A stretch of DNA of 45,440 bases from an uncultured Pelagibacteraceae bacterium (GTDB lineage: Bacteria; Pseudomonadota; Alphaproteobacteria; Pelagibacterales; Pelagibacteraceae): positions 1-45,440 of the forward strand of contig CABXTP010000003.1 of NCBI GenBank assembly GCA_902515175.1, in the 5' to 3' direction. Shown in pieces: positions 25,249 to 34,710 of this stretch (position 1 is its first letter; the number at the start of each line of letters is the position of its first letter). Below the pieces are notes generated by a model. That model searched no databases, had not been told where the DNA came from, and saw nothing but the letters and a program-made list of their open reading frames with translations. The position numbers were made by a program, and so were the translations under genes.

Positions 25249-25509
25249 ATGAACATAAATGACCTAATTTCAATTGTAAAAAAAAAGTTAGAGAGTAATT
25301 TTAAAATTGAGAACATACAAATTGAGGATAAATCTTTTCTTCATAAAAATCATGCTGGAAATTTTCCAGGAAAGTATCATTTAAAATTAAAAATAAGTTC
25401 AAAGGAACTTAATAAAATTAGCCGTATCGAAAGTAACAAAAAAATTTTTAAAATCTTAAAAAATGAATTAGCCGAATATATTCATTCAATTCAAATTTTA
25501 ATTAACTAG
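25249..25509 (+). CDS. BolA family protein
   Basis: DKSFLHKNHAGNFPGKYHLKLKI... matches BolA (HxxH...G..HF/L). Confidence 0.85.
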   Translation: MNINDLISIVKKKLESNFKIENIQIEDKSFLHKNHAGNFPGKYHLKLKISSKELNKISRIESNKKIFKILKNELAEYIHSIQILIN

Positions 25510-26604
25510 CTCTTTTCTTAAAAAATTTTTAATTTTTTGTTTTTCATAATGATTTTTTGAAACCGTATAACCAATTTCCCTTAATAAGATTAAATTAATT
25601 TTTTTTGTATAATTTTTTTTATCTTTAATCATAAAAAAAAGTATTTTATTCAAGTCATTAATTGAAAAATAGTCATTTATTTCTAATGAGATCTTTATTT
25701 TTTTTATATGGGAAATTATTGAGTCATAATCAGCAAACGATAGAATTTTATTTTTCAGCGAAAATTTAAGAGCACTTTTCATACCTAGAATTACAGCCTC
25801 ACCATGATTTAATTTTTTTGAATATCCCAAAGATGCCTCGTATGCATGAGCAAAAGTGTGTCCAAAGTTTAAAATTTTTCTAATTCCTTTTTCATTTTCA
25901 TCTTTTTCGACTACATCCTTTTTGATCTTACAACTTTGATAAATAGCTTTTTCGATGTAGCTTGGTTTTAGATTTAATATCATTTGAAGATTATTATTTA
26001 AATAATTATAAAATTTTTTGTTTTTTATAAGTGAATGTTTTAAAATCTCTGCGTAACCACATATTATTTCTCTATATGGAAGCGATTCTAAAAATTCAGT
26101 ATCTGTTAAAACAAGTTTTGGTTGATAAAAACTACCAATAAGATTTTTCCCTTCTTTAGTATTAACACCTGTTTTACCACCTACAGAGGAATCAACTTGA
26201 GATAAAAGAGTTGTCGGCAAATTAACAAATTGAAGTCCTCTTTTAAAAAGACTTGCAGCAAAACCAGCAACATCGCCAGTAATTCCTCCTCCAATAGCAA
26301 TCAAACAATCTTGTCTTGAAAAATTTTTTTTAAGTAAAATATCTAACATTTCATTTACTTTTTTAAGATTTTTATTTTTTTCACTCGCATGAAATGAGTA
26401 TTTAAAAACTTTCGTAGCTCTTAAAGATTTTGTTATTTTTGTAATTATTTTACTTGGAATTTTTTTATCAATGACTAATAAACATTGATTAAAATTTATT
26501 GAGTTTTTTTTTAATATAGACCGTAGGTTTTTAGTCAAACTATGACCAATTATGATTGGATAAGTTTCGTTTTTAGTTTTTATATTTAGTTTAATGGGCT
26601 TCAT
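25498..26604 (-). CDS. aroB: 3-dehydroquinate synthase
   Basis: AIGGGITGDVAGFAASLFKRGLQFVNLPTTLLSQVDSSVGGKTGVN; LNFGHTFAHAYE. Confidence 0.98.
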   Translation of the reverse strand: MKPIKLNIKTKNETYPIIIGHSLTKNLRSILKKNSINFNQCLLVIDKKIPSKIITKITKSLRATKVFKYSFHASEKNKNLKKVNEMLDILLKKNFSRQDCLIAIGGGITGDVAGFAASLFKRGLQFVNLPTTLLSQVDSSVGGKTGVNTKEGKNLIGSFYQPKLVLTDTEFLESLPYREIICGYAEILKHSLIKNKKFYNYLNNNLQMILNLKPSYIEKAIYQSCKIKKDVVEKDENEKGIRKILNFGHTFAHAYEASLGYSKKLNHGEAVILGMKSALKFSLKNKILSFADYDSIISHIKKIKISLEINDYFSINDLNKILFFMIKDKKNYTKKINLILLREIGYTVSKNHYEKQKIKNFLRKELVN

Positions 26605-27103
26605 ACATATTCAATATATTATTTGCGACCTCATTTTTAGATAATCCTTCACAGTCAATCTTATAATGTGCTTTAGAATAAACAATAGAACGATTATTTA
26701 TAATTTTTATCAATTCATTTTTTGTAGACTTGAAAGCTATAGGTCTTTTATGGCTATTTTTTATTCTATTTAACAAAGTTTTAAAGTCCCAATTTAACCA
26801 AAAAGATATATGATTTTCTATAATTTCCTTATTAACTTTTTTATTTAAAAATGCTCCACCACCTAAAGATATTACTTTTTTTTTATTTTTTAAAATTTTT
26901 AATGTTATTGCTTCTTCAATATTTCTAAAATATTTCTCACCTTTTTCTTCAAAAATTTTTGTAATCTTCATGCCCAATTTTGTCTCAATCTCGTAGTCTA
27001 CATCAATAAATTCTATATTAAGTTTTTTTGACACAATTGAGCCTATAGATGACTTTCCCGATCCCATCATGCCAATAAAAACTAAATTTTTTTTTGATTT
27101 CAT
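26591..27103 (-). CDS. aroK: Shikimate kinase (likely start at MKSKKNLVFIG; track start 27166 is probably too long)
   Basis: GMMGSGKSSIG P-loop, FIDVDYEIE, GEKYFRNIEE, LGGGAF. Confidence 0.95.
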   Translation of the reverse strand: MKSKKNLVFIGMMGSGKSSIGSIVSKKLNIEFIDVDYEIETKLGMKITKIFEEKGEKYFRNIEEAITLKILKNKKKVISLGGGAFLNKKVNKEIIENHISFWLNWDFKTLLNRIKNSHKRPIAFKSTKNELIKIINNRSIVYSKAHYKIDCEGLSKNEVANNILNMYEAH

Positions 27104-27160
27104 AAGTTTCTGTATTGAAAAAACACAAATATGTCTTAATTTGAATTTATTCAAAGTTAT

Positions 27161-27340
27161 ATGCAATTTACTAGAAAAACAAGTTCAAGAAAGATAATTT
27201 TTAGTCTAGTCATTAAGTTATCTTTAATTTCAGTAATTGTTGTTGGAGTAATTTTTCTTTTGAATAAAATTGATTTTCCAGCTCCTAAAAAAGAAATTGA
27301 AAAAATTATTTCAAATGAAAACTTTAAAATCGTTAAATAA
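27161..27340 (+). CDS. Small single-TM protein, 59 aa (not in ORF track)
   Basis: ATG..TAA frame: MQFTRKTSSRKIIFSLVIKLSLISVIVVGVIFLLNKIDFPAPKKEIEKIISNENFKIVK; fills the gap after aroK and overlaps the next CDS start by 26 nt. Confidence 0.65.
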   Translation: MQFTRKTSSRKIIFSLVIKLSLISVIVVGVIFLLNKIDFPAPKKEIEKIISNENFKIVK

Positions 27341-29081
27341 AAAGTATCCGATAATTATATTCATTGTTTTCTTTTTTGGATCAGTTCTAAATGCAGAAGA
27401 ACAGCCAATCGATATTTGGAATATTGATAAAAATAAAAAGAAACAAGAGTTATCTAATGATAATTCTAAAGTAGATAGTGATGATCAAATAGCAGAGACC
27501 AGTATTTATGATTTGCAATCATCTAATCAGAATAATTCTATTTTAATAGACTCTACGCTGAACTCAAAAAAATTAAAAATTATAGGTCTTTATGATCCTG
27601 AAGATTATGATTTAAAAATTGATATGTGGTCAAATTCTAATGGAGATCAACTAAAGTATTTATTTTCTAATTTATCTAAAATAAGTTTATCTGAAGATGC
27701 TTCAGATTTAATGAATATAGCTTTATTAACTAATGCATATTATCCAAAATTAAATATACAAGAAGATGAATTTTTAAAAATTAAATCAAATTGGTTGATC
27801 AAAAATAAAGATAGAGAACTAATAGAACAATATTTGATAAAGAATCAAAGTGTTAATTTACATCCAGAGCTTACTAGGTTTCTAGTCGATGAATATTTGT
27901 CTGAGTCAAATGTTTCAAAAGCTTGTGAATTTTTTTCAAAAATTAATGAAATTATAAGTGATGAATATTTGTCAAAGTTTAATTTATATTGTTTAATTAA
28001 CGATGGAAAAAATGATGAAGCTCAATTAATTTTTGATTTAAAAAAAGAATTGGGATTTCAGGATGAATACTTTGAAAATAAATTAAATTTCTTGTTTGGA
28101 TATACAGAAAAAACTGAAACCATTATATCAGAAAAAAATATCTTAGATTTTCATTTGGCACATAGAACTAACCCAGAATTTAACTTTGAGCCAAAAGATA
28201 CAACTGCAAAATTAATTTGGAAATATTTAGCCTCATCAAATTTATTATATAATATTGATGATATAGAGATAGACGATATAGATAAAATTTTGTTAATTGA
28301 AAAAGCAACTCATGATAAGAATTATTCAGAAAATGATTTATTTGAGTTGTATAAACGATTTCAATTCAACATTAATCAACTTTTAAATGCTACAGAAGCT
28401 TATAAAACTTTATCTAATGTTGAGGCGAAAGCTTTAATCTACCAGAAAATCCTCCTAGAGTCTGAAACAAATAATAAACTTCAACTTTTAAGGATATTAA
28501 AAAATCTTTTTATAAAAGATAATCACGGAAATGCTTTTGATAAAAAATTAGTTGAATTTTTAGAAAATATAAATCCTGAAGAAGTAGCTTCAAATTATAG
28601 TAGTTTCTATTTTACATATCTTAAAAATACTGAGGAGAAACAAAAAAATATCAAATTTAGCAAAGATATACTTCACCAATCAAGATTACTAAATTATTTT
28701 AATGGCGATTATGCAAAGTCTAAAATAGAAAAAGATTTAAATAATTTTTTAAAGAAGATTAAAAAGGATAAAAAGTATCAATTAAGTAAAAAAGATATAA
28801 TTTTGATTGAGTCAATTAAATCAGATGGAATTAAAATTTCAAAAAAATATGATGATCTTTATAAGCTAAATGACTCAGAAATCCCAACTGACATGCAAGT
28901 TATGATAAATAATAATGAAGTTGGTGCAACAATTTTAAGAATTATTGAGGTTATTGGACAGGATAAACTTGAAGCTTTGGATGAGGATACTATATATTTT
29001 ATAGTTACCGCACTTAATCAATTAAATATTGATTACATCAGAAATAAGATTTTATTAAAAGTTCTTCCTTTAAAAGTCTAA
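27315..29081 (+). CDS. Uncharacterised exported protein (likely start ATG 27315)
   Basis: MKTLKSLNKKYPIIIFIVFFFGSVLNAEE resembles a signal peptide; long helical body without a recognised catalytic motif. Confidence 0.75.
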   Translation: MKTLKSLNKKYPIIIFIVFFFGSVLNAEEQPIDIWNIDKNKKKQELSNDNSKVDSDDQIAETSIYDLQSSNQNNSILIDSTLNSKKLKIIGLYDPEDYDLKIDMWSNSNGDQLKYLFSNLSKISLSEDASDLMNIALLTNAYYPKLNIQEDEFLKIKSNWLIKNKDRELIEQYLIKNQSVNLHPELTRFLVDEYLSESNVSKACEFFSKINEIISDEYLSKFNLYCLINDGKNDEAQLIFDLKKELGFQDEYFENKLNFLFGYTEKTETIISEKNILDFHLAHRTNPEFNFEPKDTTAKLIWKYLASSNLLYNIDDIEIDDIDKILLIEKATHDKNYSENDLFELYKRFQFNINQLLNATEAYKTLSNVEAKALIYQKILLESETNNKLQLLRILKNLFIKDNHGNAFDKKLVEFLENINPEEVASNYSSFYFTYLKNTEEKQKNIKFSKDILHQSRLLNYFNGDYAKSKIEKDLNNFLKKIKKDKKYQLSKKDIILIESIKSDGIKISKKYDDLYKLNDSEIPTDMQVMINNNEVGATILRIIEVIGQDKLEALDEDTIYFIVTALNQLNIDYIRNKILLKVLPLKV

Positions 29082-29104
29082 AAATTAGTTTATTTATTTA
29101 CATC

Positions 29105-29629
29105 ATGAGTATTAGAGAGATAATAACTGTTCCTGATGAAATATTAAAAAGAGTTTCAAAACCTATTGAAAAGGTTGGAGAAAGTGAAAAAAAACTTATT
29201 AAAGACTTGTTTGAAACTATGTATAGCGCAAAAGGAATTGGTCTTGCGGCTGTTCAAGTAGGGATATTAAAAAGAGTTTTAGTTGTCGATGTGTCTTTGA
29301 AAGAAGAAAAAAAAAAACCAATGTGTTTCATTAATCCGACTATTAGAAAATTAAGTGATGAAATGGCCGTATATGAAGAAGGATGTCTATCAATTCCTGA
29401 TACTTTTATAGAAATTCAAAGACCAAAAATTTGTGAAATAGAATATGTGGATATTGATGGAAGAACTCAAATTAAAGAGTTTGATGGACTTCTTTCAACT
29501 TGTGTTCAACATGAAATTAATCATTTAGACGGTAAATTAATCATTGATTATTTATCAAAATTAAAGAGGGACATTGTAATAAAAAAAATTTCTAAAATAA
29601 AAAAAAATCCAGATAGAATATTAGTTTGA
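29105..29629 (+). CDS. def: Peptide deformylase
   Basis: GIGLAAVQVG, EEGCLSIP, QHEINHLDG. Confidence 0.98.
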   Translation: MSIREIITVPDEILKRVSKPIEKVGESEKKLIKDLFETMYSAKGIGLAAVQVGILKRVLVVDVSLKEEKKKPMCFINPTIRKLSDEMAVYEEGCLSIPDTFIEIQRPKICEIEYVDIDGRTQIKEFDGLLSTCVQHEINHLDGKLIIDYLSKLKRDIVIKKISKIKKNPDRILV

Positions 29630-29630
29630 A

Positions 29631-30563
29631 ATGGCCAAAAAAATTATCTTTATGGGTACCCCTTTATTTGCTGTACCAATATTAAAATCTTTATATCAAA
29701 ACGGATTTCCCATAACAAATGTTTACACACAACCTCCACAAAAATCTCAACGTGGTCAAAGAATTAACAAATCACCAATCCAGGGTATATCTGAAACTTT
29801 GAATATTGATTTTAGGTGTCCAAAAAGCTTAAAAAACAATATTGAGGAATTTGAATTTCTAAAAAATATAAACGCTGATCTTGGCATTGTTGTTGCTTAT
29901 GGACAAATCATACCGAGAGACTTTTTAAGTCTTACAAAAAAAGGTTTCATAAATATTCACGCATCTATTCTTCCCTCATGGCGCGGTGCAGCACCTATAC
30001 AAAGATCGATAATGAATTTAGATTCTGAAATAGGTATTAGTATTATGAAAATTAATGAAGAATTAGACTCAGGACCTGTTTGTAATACCTATAAAATTAA
30101 ATTAGATCAAAATCTAAATGCACAAGAGGTTTCAGAAAAACTATCACTTTTAGCTTCAGAGAAAATCTTGGATAACGTAGATGATATTTTAGAAAATAAG
30201 TCAATTTTTATAGATCAAGATCATTCAAAAGCTACATACGCAAAAAAAATAAAGAAAAATGAGGGACTGATATGCTGGGATGATGCAGCTACAAAAATTA
30301 TTGGACAAATTAATGGCTTATATCCTTCACCAGGGGCCTATTTTAACTTTAACGGTGAAAGATATAAAATTCTGAAAGCAGAAGTTGGAAATGGTATTGG
30401 AAAAGCCGGTGAAATTTTAACAGATAATTTAGAGATAGCATGTGGCAACAATAAATCTTTAAAGATTCTTGAAATCCAAAGACAAGGAAAAAATGTGCAA
30501 AAAATTGGTGAGTTCATCCTAGGGTCTCAAATTAAAAAAGGACTTGTGATAAATAATGTATAA
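29631..30563 (+). CDS. fmt: Methionyl-tRNA formyltransferase
   Basis: FMGTPLFAVPIL, NIHASILPSWRGAAPIQRSIMN. Confidence 0.98.
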   Translation: MAKKIIFMGTPLFAVPILKSLYQNGFPITNVYTQPPQKSQRGQRINKSPIQGISETLNIDFRCPKSLKNNIEEFEFLKNINADLGIVVAYGQIIPRDFLSLTKKGFINIHASILPSWRGAAPIQRSIMNLDSEIGISIMKINEELDSGPVCNTYKIKLDQNLNAQEVSEKLSLLASEKILDNVDDILENKSIFIDQDHSKATYAKKIKKNEGLICWDDAATKIIGQINGLYPSPGAYFNFNGERYKILKAEVGNGIGKAGEILTDNLEIACGNNKSLKILEIQRQGKNVQKIGEFILGSQIKKGLVINNV

Positions 30564-31296
30564 ATATCAAATCTTGATTGAATATGTTGGCACAAATTTC
30601 AGAGGTTGGCAAATTCAGATTAAAGGCAAAACTATTCAAGGATTAATTCAAGAAAAAATCTCAAAAATATTAAAAGAAAATGTAGTATTAATTGGTTCTG
30701 GAAGGACTGACAAAGGAGTGCATGCAATAGAGCAATCAGCTCACTTTGAAAGTAAAAATAAAATAGACAATCCACATAAATTTTTGAAATCTATTAATTT
30801 TTTTTTAAATAAGGATGCGGTTACAATTCTAAATTTGAAAAATAGAAATAAAAATTTTCACGCAAGATTTTCCGCAAAATTTAGAATATATAAATATATC
30901 ATTATTAATCGAATGAGTACCCCAGTAATTTATAAAGATAGAGCTTGGCATGTAATTAACAAACTCCACCTAATACCTATGAGAAAAGCAGCAAGAAAAT
31001 TAGTTGGAACTAAAGATTTTTCTTGTTTCAGATCCTCTAGTTGTCGAGCAAAAAGTCCAATAAAAACTATGAAATCAGTAAAAATAAGGTCTTCAAAAAA
31101 TAAAATTGAAATTGAATTTCAATCTCAATCATTCTTACAACAACAAGTTCGTTCTATGGTAGGATGTTTGAAATATGTTGGTGAAAAGAAGTGGACAATA
31201 AAAAAATTTGATTATGTTTTTAAATCAAAAAAAAGAATATTATGTGCTCCTCCGGCCCCTGCAGAAGGTCTTTATTTAATGAGAGTTATTTATTAA
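30556..31296 (+). CDS. truA: tRNA pseudouridine(38-40) synthase
   Basis: YVGTNFRGWQIQ, GSGRTDKGVHA, FSCFRSS, QQVRSMVG. Confidence 0.97.
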   Translation: MYKYQILIEYVGTNFRGWQIQIKGKTIQGLIQEKISKILKENVVLIGSGRTDKGVHAIEQSAHFESKNKIDNPHKFLKSINFFLNKDAVTILNLKNRNKNFHARFSAKFRIYKYIIINRMSTPVIYKDRAWHVINKLHLIPMRKAARKLVGTKDFSCFRSSSCRAKSPIKTMKSVKIRSSKNKIEIEFQSQSFLQQQVRSMVGCLKYVGEKKWTIKKFDYVFKSKKRILCAPPAPAEGLYLMRVIY

Positions 31297-31767
31297 TTTT
31301 TTTTTATTTTTCATAGAAAATTTTTTATCTATTCTCCATCTTGACTCAGCTCTAACAATATAACCACAGCAATTTTTGGAACCACATTTGCATGGAAATT
31401 GTCTATAATCTTCATCATAGCCAAAACCATAGTCACATGTAAACTCTTCACCTTTTTTTATATCTCTAATTGCTGTAATCCAAATCTTAAGACCTTTACC
31501 ATTATAATCACAATTATTATTACAAGAATGATTAACTAAACCAGCTGTATTCCATGAAAAATCACCATCAAGTGTATATTTTTTATTCAAAGTAAAAAGG
31601 TAGATAGGTTTTTTGTTATCAAACTTAGCTGATTCTTCAACTTGTTTATTTGTTACAATCTTACCAACGTAATCTATTATTTTAGTACCTTCCTTGATAT
31701 CTTTTGTAGCATATAGTCCACGTCCTTTACTATCTATTTTGGATTTTTTAATTTTGTATAATCTCAT
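31276..31767 (-). CDS. SET domain protein-lysine methyltransferase-like protein with post-SET motif
   Basis: SKGRGLYATKDIKEGTKI, LVNHSCNNNC, GEEFTCDYGF, and CKCGSKNC (CxCx4C post-SET). Confidence 0.9.
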   Translation of the reverse strand: MRLYKIKKSKIDSKGRGLYATKDIKEGTKIIDYVGKIVTNKQVEESAKFDNKKPIYLFTLNKKYTLDGDFSWNTAGLVNHSCNNNCDYNGKGLKIWITAIRDIKKGEEFTCDYGFGYDEDYRQFPCKCGSKNCCGYIVRAESRWRIDKKFSMKNKKKLINNSH

Positions 31768-31797
31768 TGAAGCTAATTATAATTTGGAAAATATTTT

Positions 31798-32721
31798 TCA
31801 ATTAAACTCTACAAGTGCGTTGACATGTTCATTCGCACTTTCAGCTAAAGCATTTAAATCATATCCACCTTCAAGTATGGAAACAACTTTACCATTAGTA
31901 AATTTATTAGTGGCTGATAAGGTTCTTTTTGTAATCTCATAAAAGTCTTTTGAACAAAGTTGAAATTGAGCCAAAGGATCATTTTTATGTGCATCAAAAC
32001 CTGCTGAAAATAATAGAAAATCAGGCTTATACTCTATTAATCTATCTAAAACTCTATCGTAAGCGTTGAGGTACTGTTCAGAGGTTGTGCCTGCAGGCAA
32101 AGGAATATTTAGAGAGTTATTAAAATCTCCTTTATCTTTATCCGTTCCACCTCCAGGATAAAAAGGATATTGGTGAGTAGAAATGTATAAAGAGTTTTTG
32201 CTACCACGCATAACATTGTAATTTCCATTACCCCAATGTACATCGAAATCTACACAGGCAATCTTTTTATATTTATATTTGCTGATTAAATAATTCATTG
32301 CTACGCCAGCATTTGATATACAGCAAAATCCCATTGCTTTGTTTTTTTCTGCATGATGACCTGGAGGTCTCGTTAAGCAAAAAGCATTTTTGAATTCATT
32401 TTTTTCTATTCCATCTATTGCTCTAATAGTTGAACCTGCAGCTTCAAATACAGCTTTTTTACTAGCCGGTGATACAACAGTGTCTCCATCTAAAAATCTA
32501 AGGCCTTTTTGTGGAAATGAACTATTTAAATTATCAATATATTCTTTAGAGTGTGTCATAGCTAATATGTTTTTTGGGACAAGATCCGGTTTTTTCCAAA
32601 TCAGATCATTTCTTTTTTTTAATTTTTCTTTTATAACAACAACTCTTTTTGGTTGTTCAGGATGACCATCTCCAGTGATATGTTTTTCATAAGATTCAGA
32701 ATTTATAATTACTGTTTTCAT
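31798..32721 (-). CDS. Histone deacetylase superfamily protein
   Basis: RPPGHHAEKNKAMGFCCISNAGVA, VDFDVHWGNGN, LLFSAGFDAHKNDPLA, LEGGYDLNALAES. Confidence 0.93.
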   Translation of the reverse strand: MKTVIINSESYEKHITGDGHPEQPKRVVVIKEKLKKRNDLIWKKPDLVPKNILAMTHSKEYIDNLNSSFPQKGLRFLDGDTVVSPASKKAVFEAAGSTIRAIDGIEKNEFKNAFCLTRPPGHHAEKNKAMGFCCISNAGVAMNYLISKYKYKKIACVDFDVHWGNGNYNVMRGSKNSLYISTHQYPFYPGGGTDKDKGDFNNSLNIPLPAGTTSEQYLNAYDRVLDRLIEYKPDFLLFSAGFDAHKNDPLAQFQLCSKDFYEITKRTLSATNKFTNGKVVSILEGGYDLNALAESANEHVNALVEFN

Positions 32722-33875
32722 CTAAAATAGTTTTGTAGAATATTTTCATAAATCTTAGTCAAATTTTTTAAGTCTTTTAAAGAAACTGACTCATCTATTT
32801 TATGCATATTTTTTCCTACTAATCCAAACTCTAAACAAGGTGATATTTTTTTTATAAATCTTGCATCAGAAGTTCCTCCGGTTGTAGAAAGTTTAGGTTT
32901 AATTTTTGTAATTTTTTTAATAATTTTCTGTATCATTAAAGTTGTACTGTTAATTTTAGTCAAAAAAGCTTCTCCAGAAACTTTATAATCTATTGCATAC
33001 TTTGATTTTTTTTTTTTACTAATTCTCTGAAAAATTTTATTGAGCTTCCTTTTAATTGAATTCGAGGAATGTTTATTATTAAATCTTATATTAAATGTCG
33101 CTTGAGCTGTTTGAGGAATTACATTATCGGCAACATTATTAATATTAATTCTAGTTATTTCTAAATTAGTTGGTTGAAAATTTTTTGTTCCATTATCAAA
33201 TTTGATTTTTTTGAGTTCATTAAGAATTTCCACAATAGTTGTTGAGGGATTATTTGCACGATCTGGATACGCTACATGACCTTGAATACCTGAAATTGTT
33301 AGATTTCCAGTTAAACTTCCTCTTCGTCCTATCTTAATCATTTCTCCTAGTCTGCTTGGATTAGTAGGTTCTCCAATTAAACAAAAATTTATTTTTTCTT
33401 TTTTTCTAATTAAATACTCTACTACTTTTTTTGTACCATTAACCGCATCTCCCTCCTCATCACCAGTAATCAAAAAACTAAGTGATCCATTAAATTTTTT
33501 ATTTTTTGATAAAAAACAACTAACCGCTGAAACAAAAGCTGCGACTGAACTTTTCATGTCATTCGCACCTCTTCCAATTAAATGACCTTTTTTTATTAAT
33601 GGTCTAAAAGGATTTACAGACCAATTTTTGATATTTCCTGGGGGTACAACATCCAAATGTCCGGCAAAACAAAAATTTGGACCTTTAGAGCCAAGTTTTG
33701 CATATAAGTTTTTGACCGGCTTAAAATTTTTTTCTTTAAACTCAATAATTTTTGTTTTGAAACCTAATTTTTTTAATTTTTTTTCTAAAAATTTCATTAC
33801 GCCCGCATCTATTGGAGTAATGGATGGATACTTAATTAGCTCTTTAGCTAACTTAATTTCATTAAAAACTGTCAT
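32718..33875 (-). CDS. dapE: Succinyl-diaminopimelate desuccinylase
   Basis: FAGHLDVVPPG, GRGANDMKSSVAAFV, GDEEGDAVNGT, TTGGTSDARFI. Confidence 0.96.
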   Translation of the reverse strand: MTVFNEIKLAKELIKYPSITPIDAGVMKFLEKKLKKLGFKTKIIEFKEKNFKPVKNLYAKLGSKGPNFCFAGHLDVVPPGNIKNWSVNPFRPLIKKGHLIGRGANDMKSSVAAFVSAVSCFLSKNKKFNGSLSFLITGDEEGDAVNGTKKVVEYLIRKKEKINFCLIGEPTNPSRLGEMIKIGRRGSLTGNLTISGIQGHVAYPDRANNPSTTIVEILNELKKIKFDNGTKNFQPTNLEITRININNVADNVIPQTAQATFNIRFNNKHSSNSIKRKLNKIFQRISKKKKSKYAIDYKVSGEAFLTKINSTTLMIQKIIKKITKIKPKLSTTGGTSDARFIKKISPCLEFGLVGKNMHKIDESVSLKDLKNLTKIYENILQNYFR

Positions 33876-33879
33876 TATT

Positions 33880-34707
33880 TTATTCTCTTAAAAGATCGTT
33901 TACAGATGTTTTTGATCTAGTTTTTTCGTCAACTTGTTTAATAATTACTGCACAATATAAAGATGGTTTTGAGGAATCGTTTTTATCTGGCAAGGAGCCT
34001 GGAACCACAACTGAATAAGGAGGAATTTTACCGTAAGAGATTTTTCCAGTCTTTCTATCAACTATTTTAGTTGATTGCCCAATATACATTCCCATACTTA
34101 AAACAGATCCTTCGCCTACAATTACTCCCTCCACAACTTCCGACATTGCACCAACAAAAACATTATCCTCAATTATAGTTGGAAGTGCTTGAGCAGGTTC
34201 TAATACTCCTCCTATTCCTGAGCCAGCCGATATATGACAATGTTTTCCTATCTGAGCACATGATCCTGCTCGCGAAAAAGTATCTAACATTGTACCTTCA
34301 TCAATGTATGCACCTATATTTACATAGCATGGCATTAGAACAGCATTCTTTCCTACAAAAGAGCCTTTTCTAACTGGTGAATTTGGAACCATCCGAAAAC
34401 CAGCTTTTTCATGATCTTCCTTAGACCATCCAGCTGTTTTTCCTTTAAGTAAATGAGATTTGTCATACCAACTGCTATACGGACCGTTCAAATTTTCCAT
34501 TGGGTAAATTCTAAAACTTAACATAATTGCTTTCTTTAAATGCTGGTGAGTAATCCATTCACCATTTATTTTTTCAGCAACACGAGATTTACCACTATCT
34601 AAATCATTTATAATTTGATTTATTACATTTTTTAAAGATTGATCTGAATTGGGATTAACTTGATCTTTGTTTTCCCAAGCATCATTTATGATTTTTTCTA
34701 AAGACAT
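33880..34707 (-). CDS. dapD: Tetrahydrodipicolinate N-succinyltransferase
   Basis: Left-handed beta-helix hexapeptide protein; RMVPNSPVRKGSFVGKNAVLMPCYVNIGAYIDEGTMLDT. Confidence 0.97.
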   Translation of the reverse strand: MSLEKIINDAWENKDQVNPNSDQSLKNVINQIINDLDSGKSRVAEKINGEWITHQHLKKAIMLSFRIYPMENLNGPYSSWYDKSHLLKGKTAGWSKEDHEKAGFRMVPNSPVRKGSFVGKNAVLMPCYVNIGAYIDEGTMLDTFSRAGSCAQIGKHCHISAGSGIGGVLEPAQALPTIIEDNVFVGAMSEVVEGVIVGEGSVLSMGMYIGQSTKIVDRKTGKISYGKIPPYSVVVPGSLPDKNDSSKPSLYCAVIIKQVDEKTRSKTSVNDLLRE

Positions 34708-34710
34708 AAT

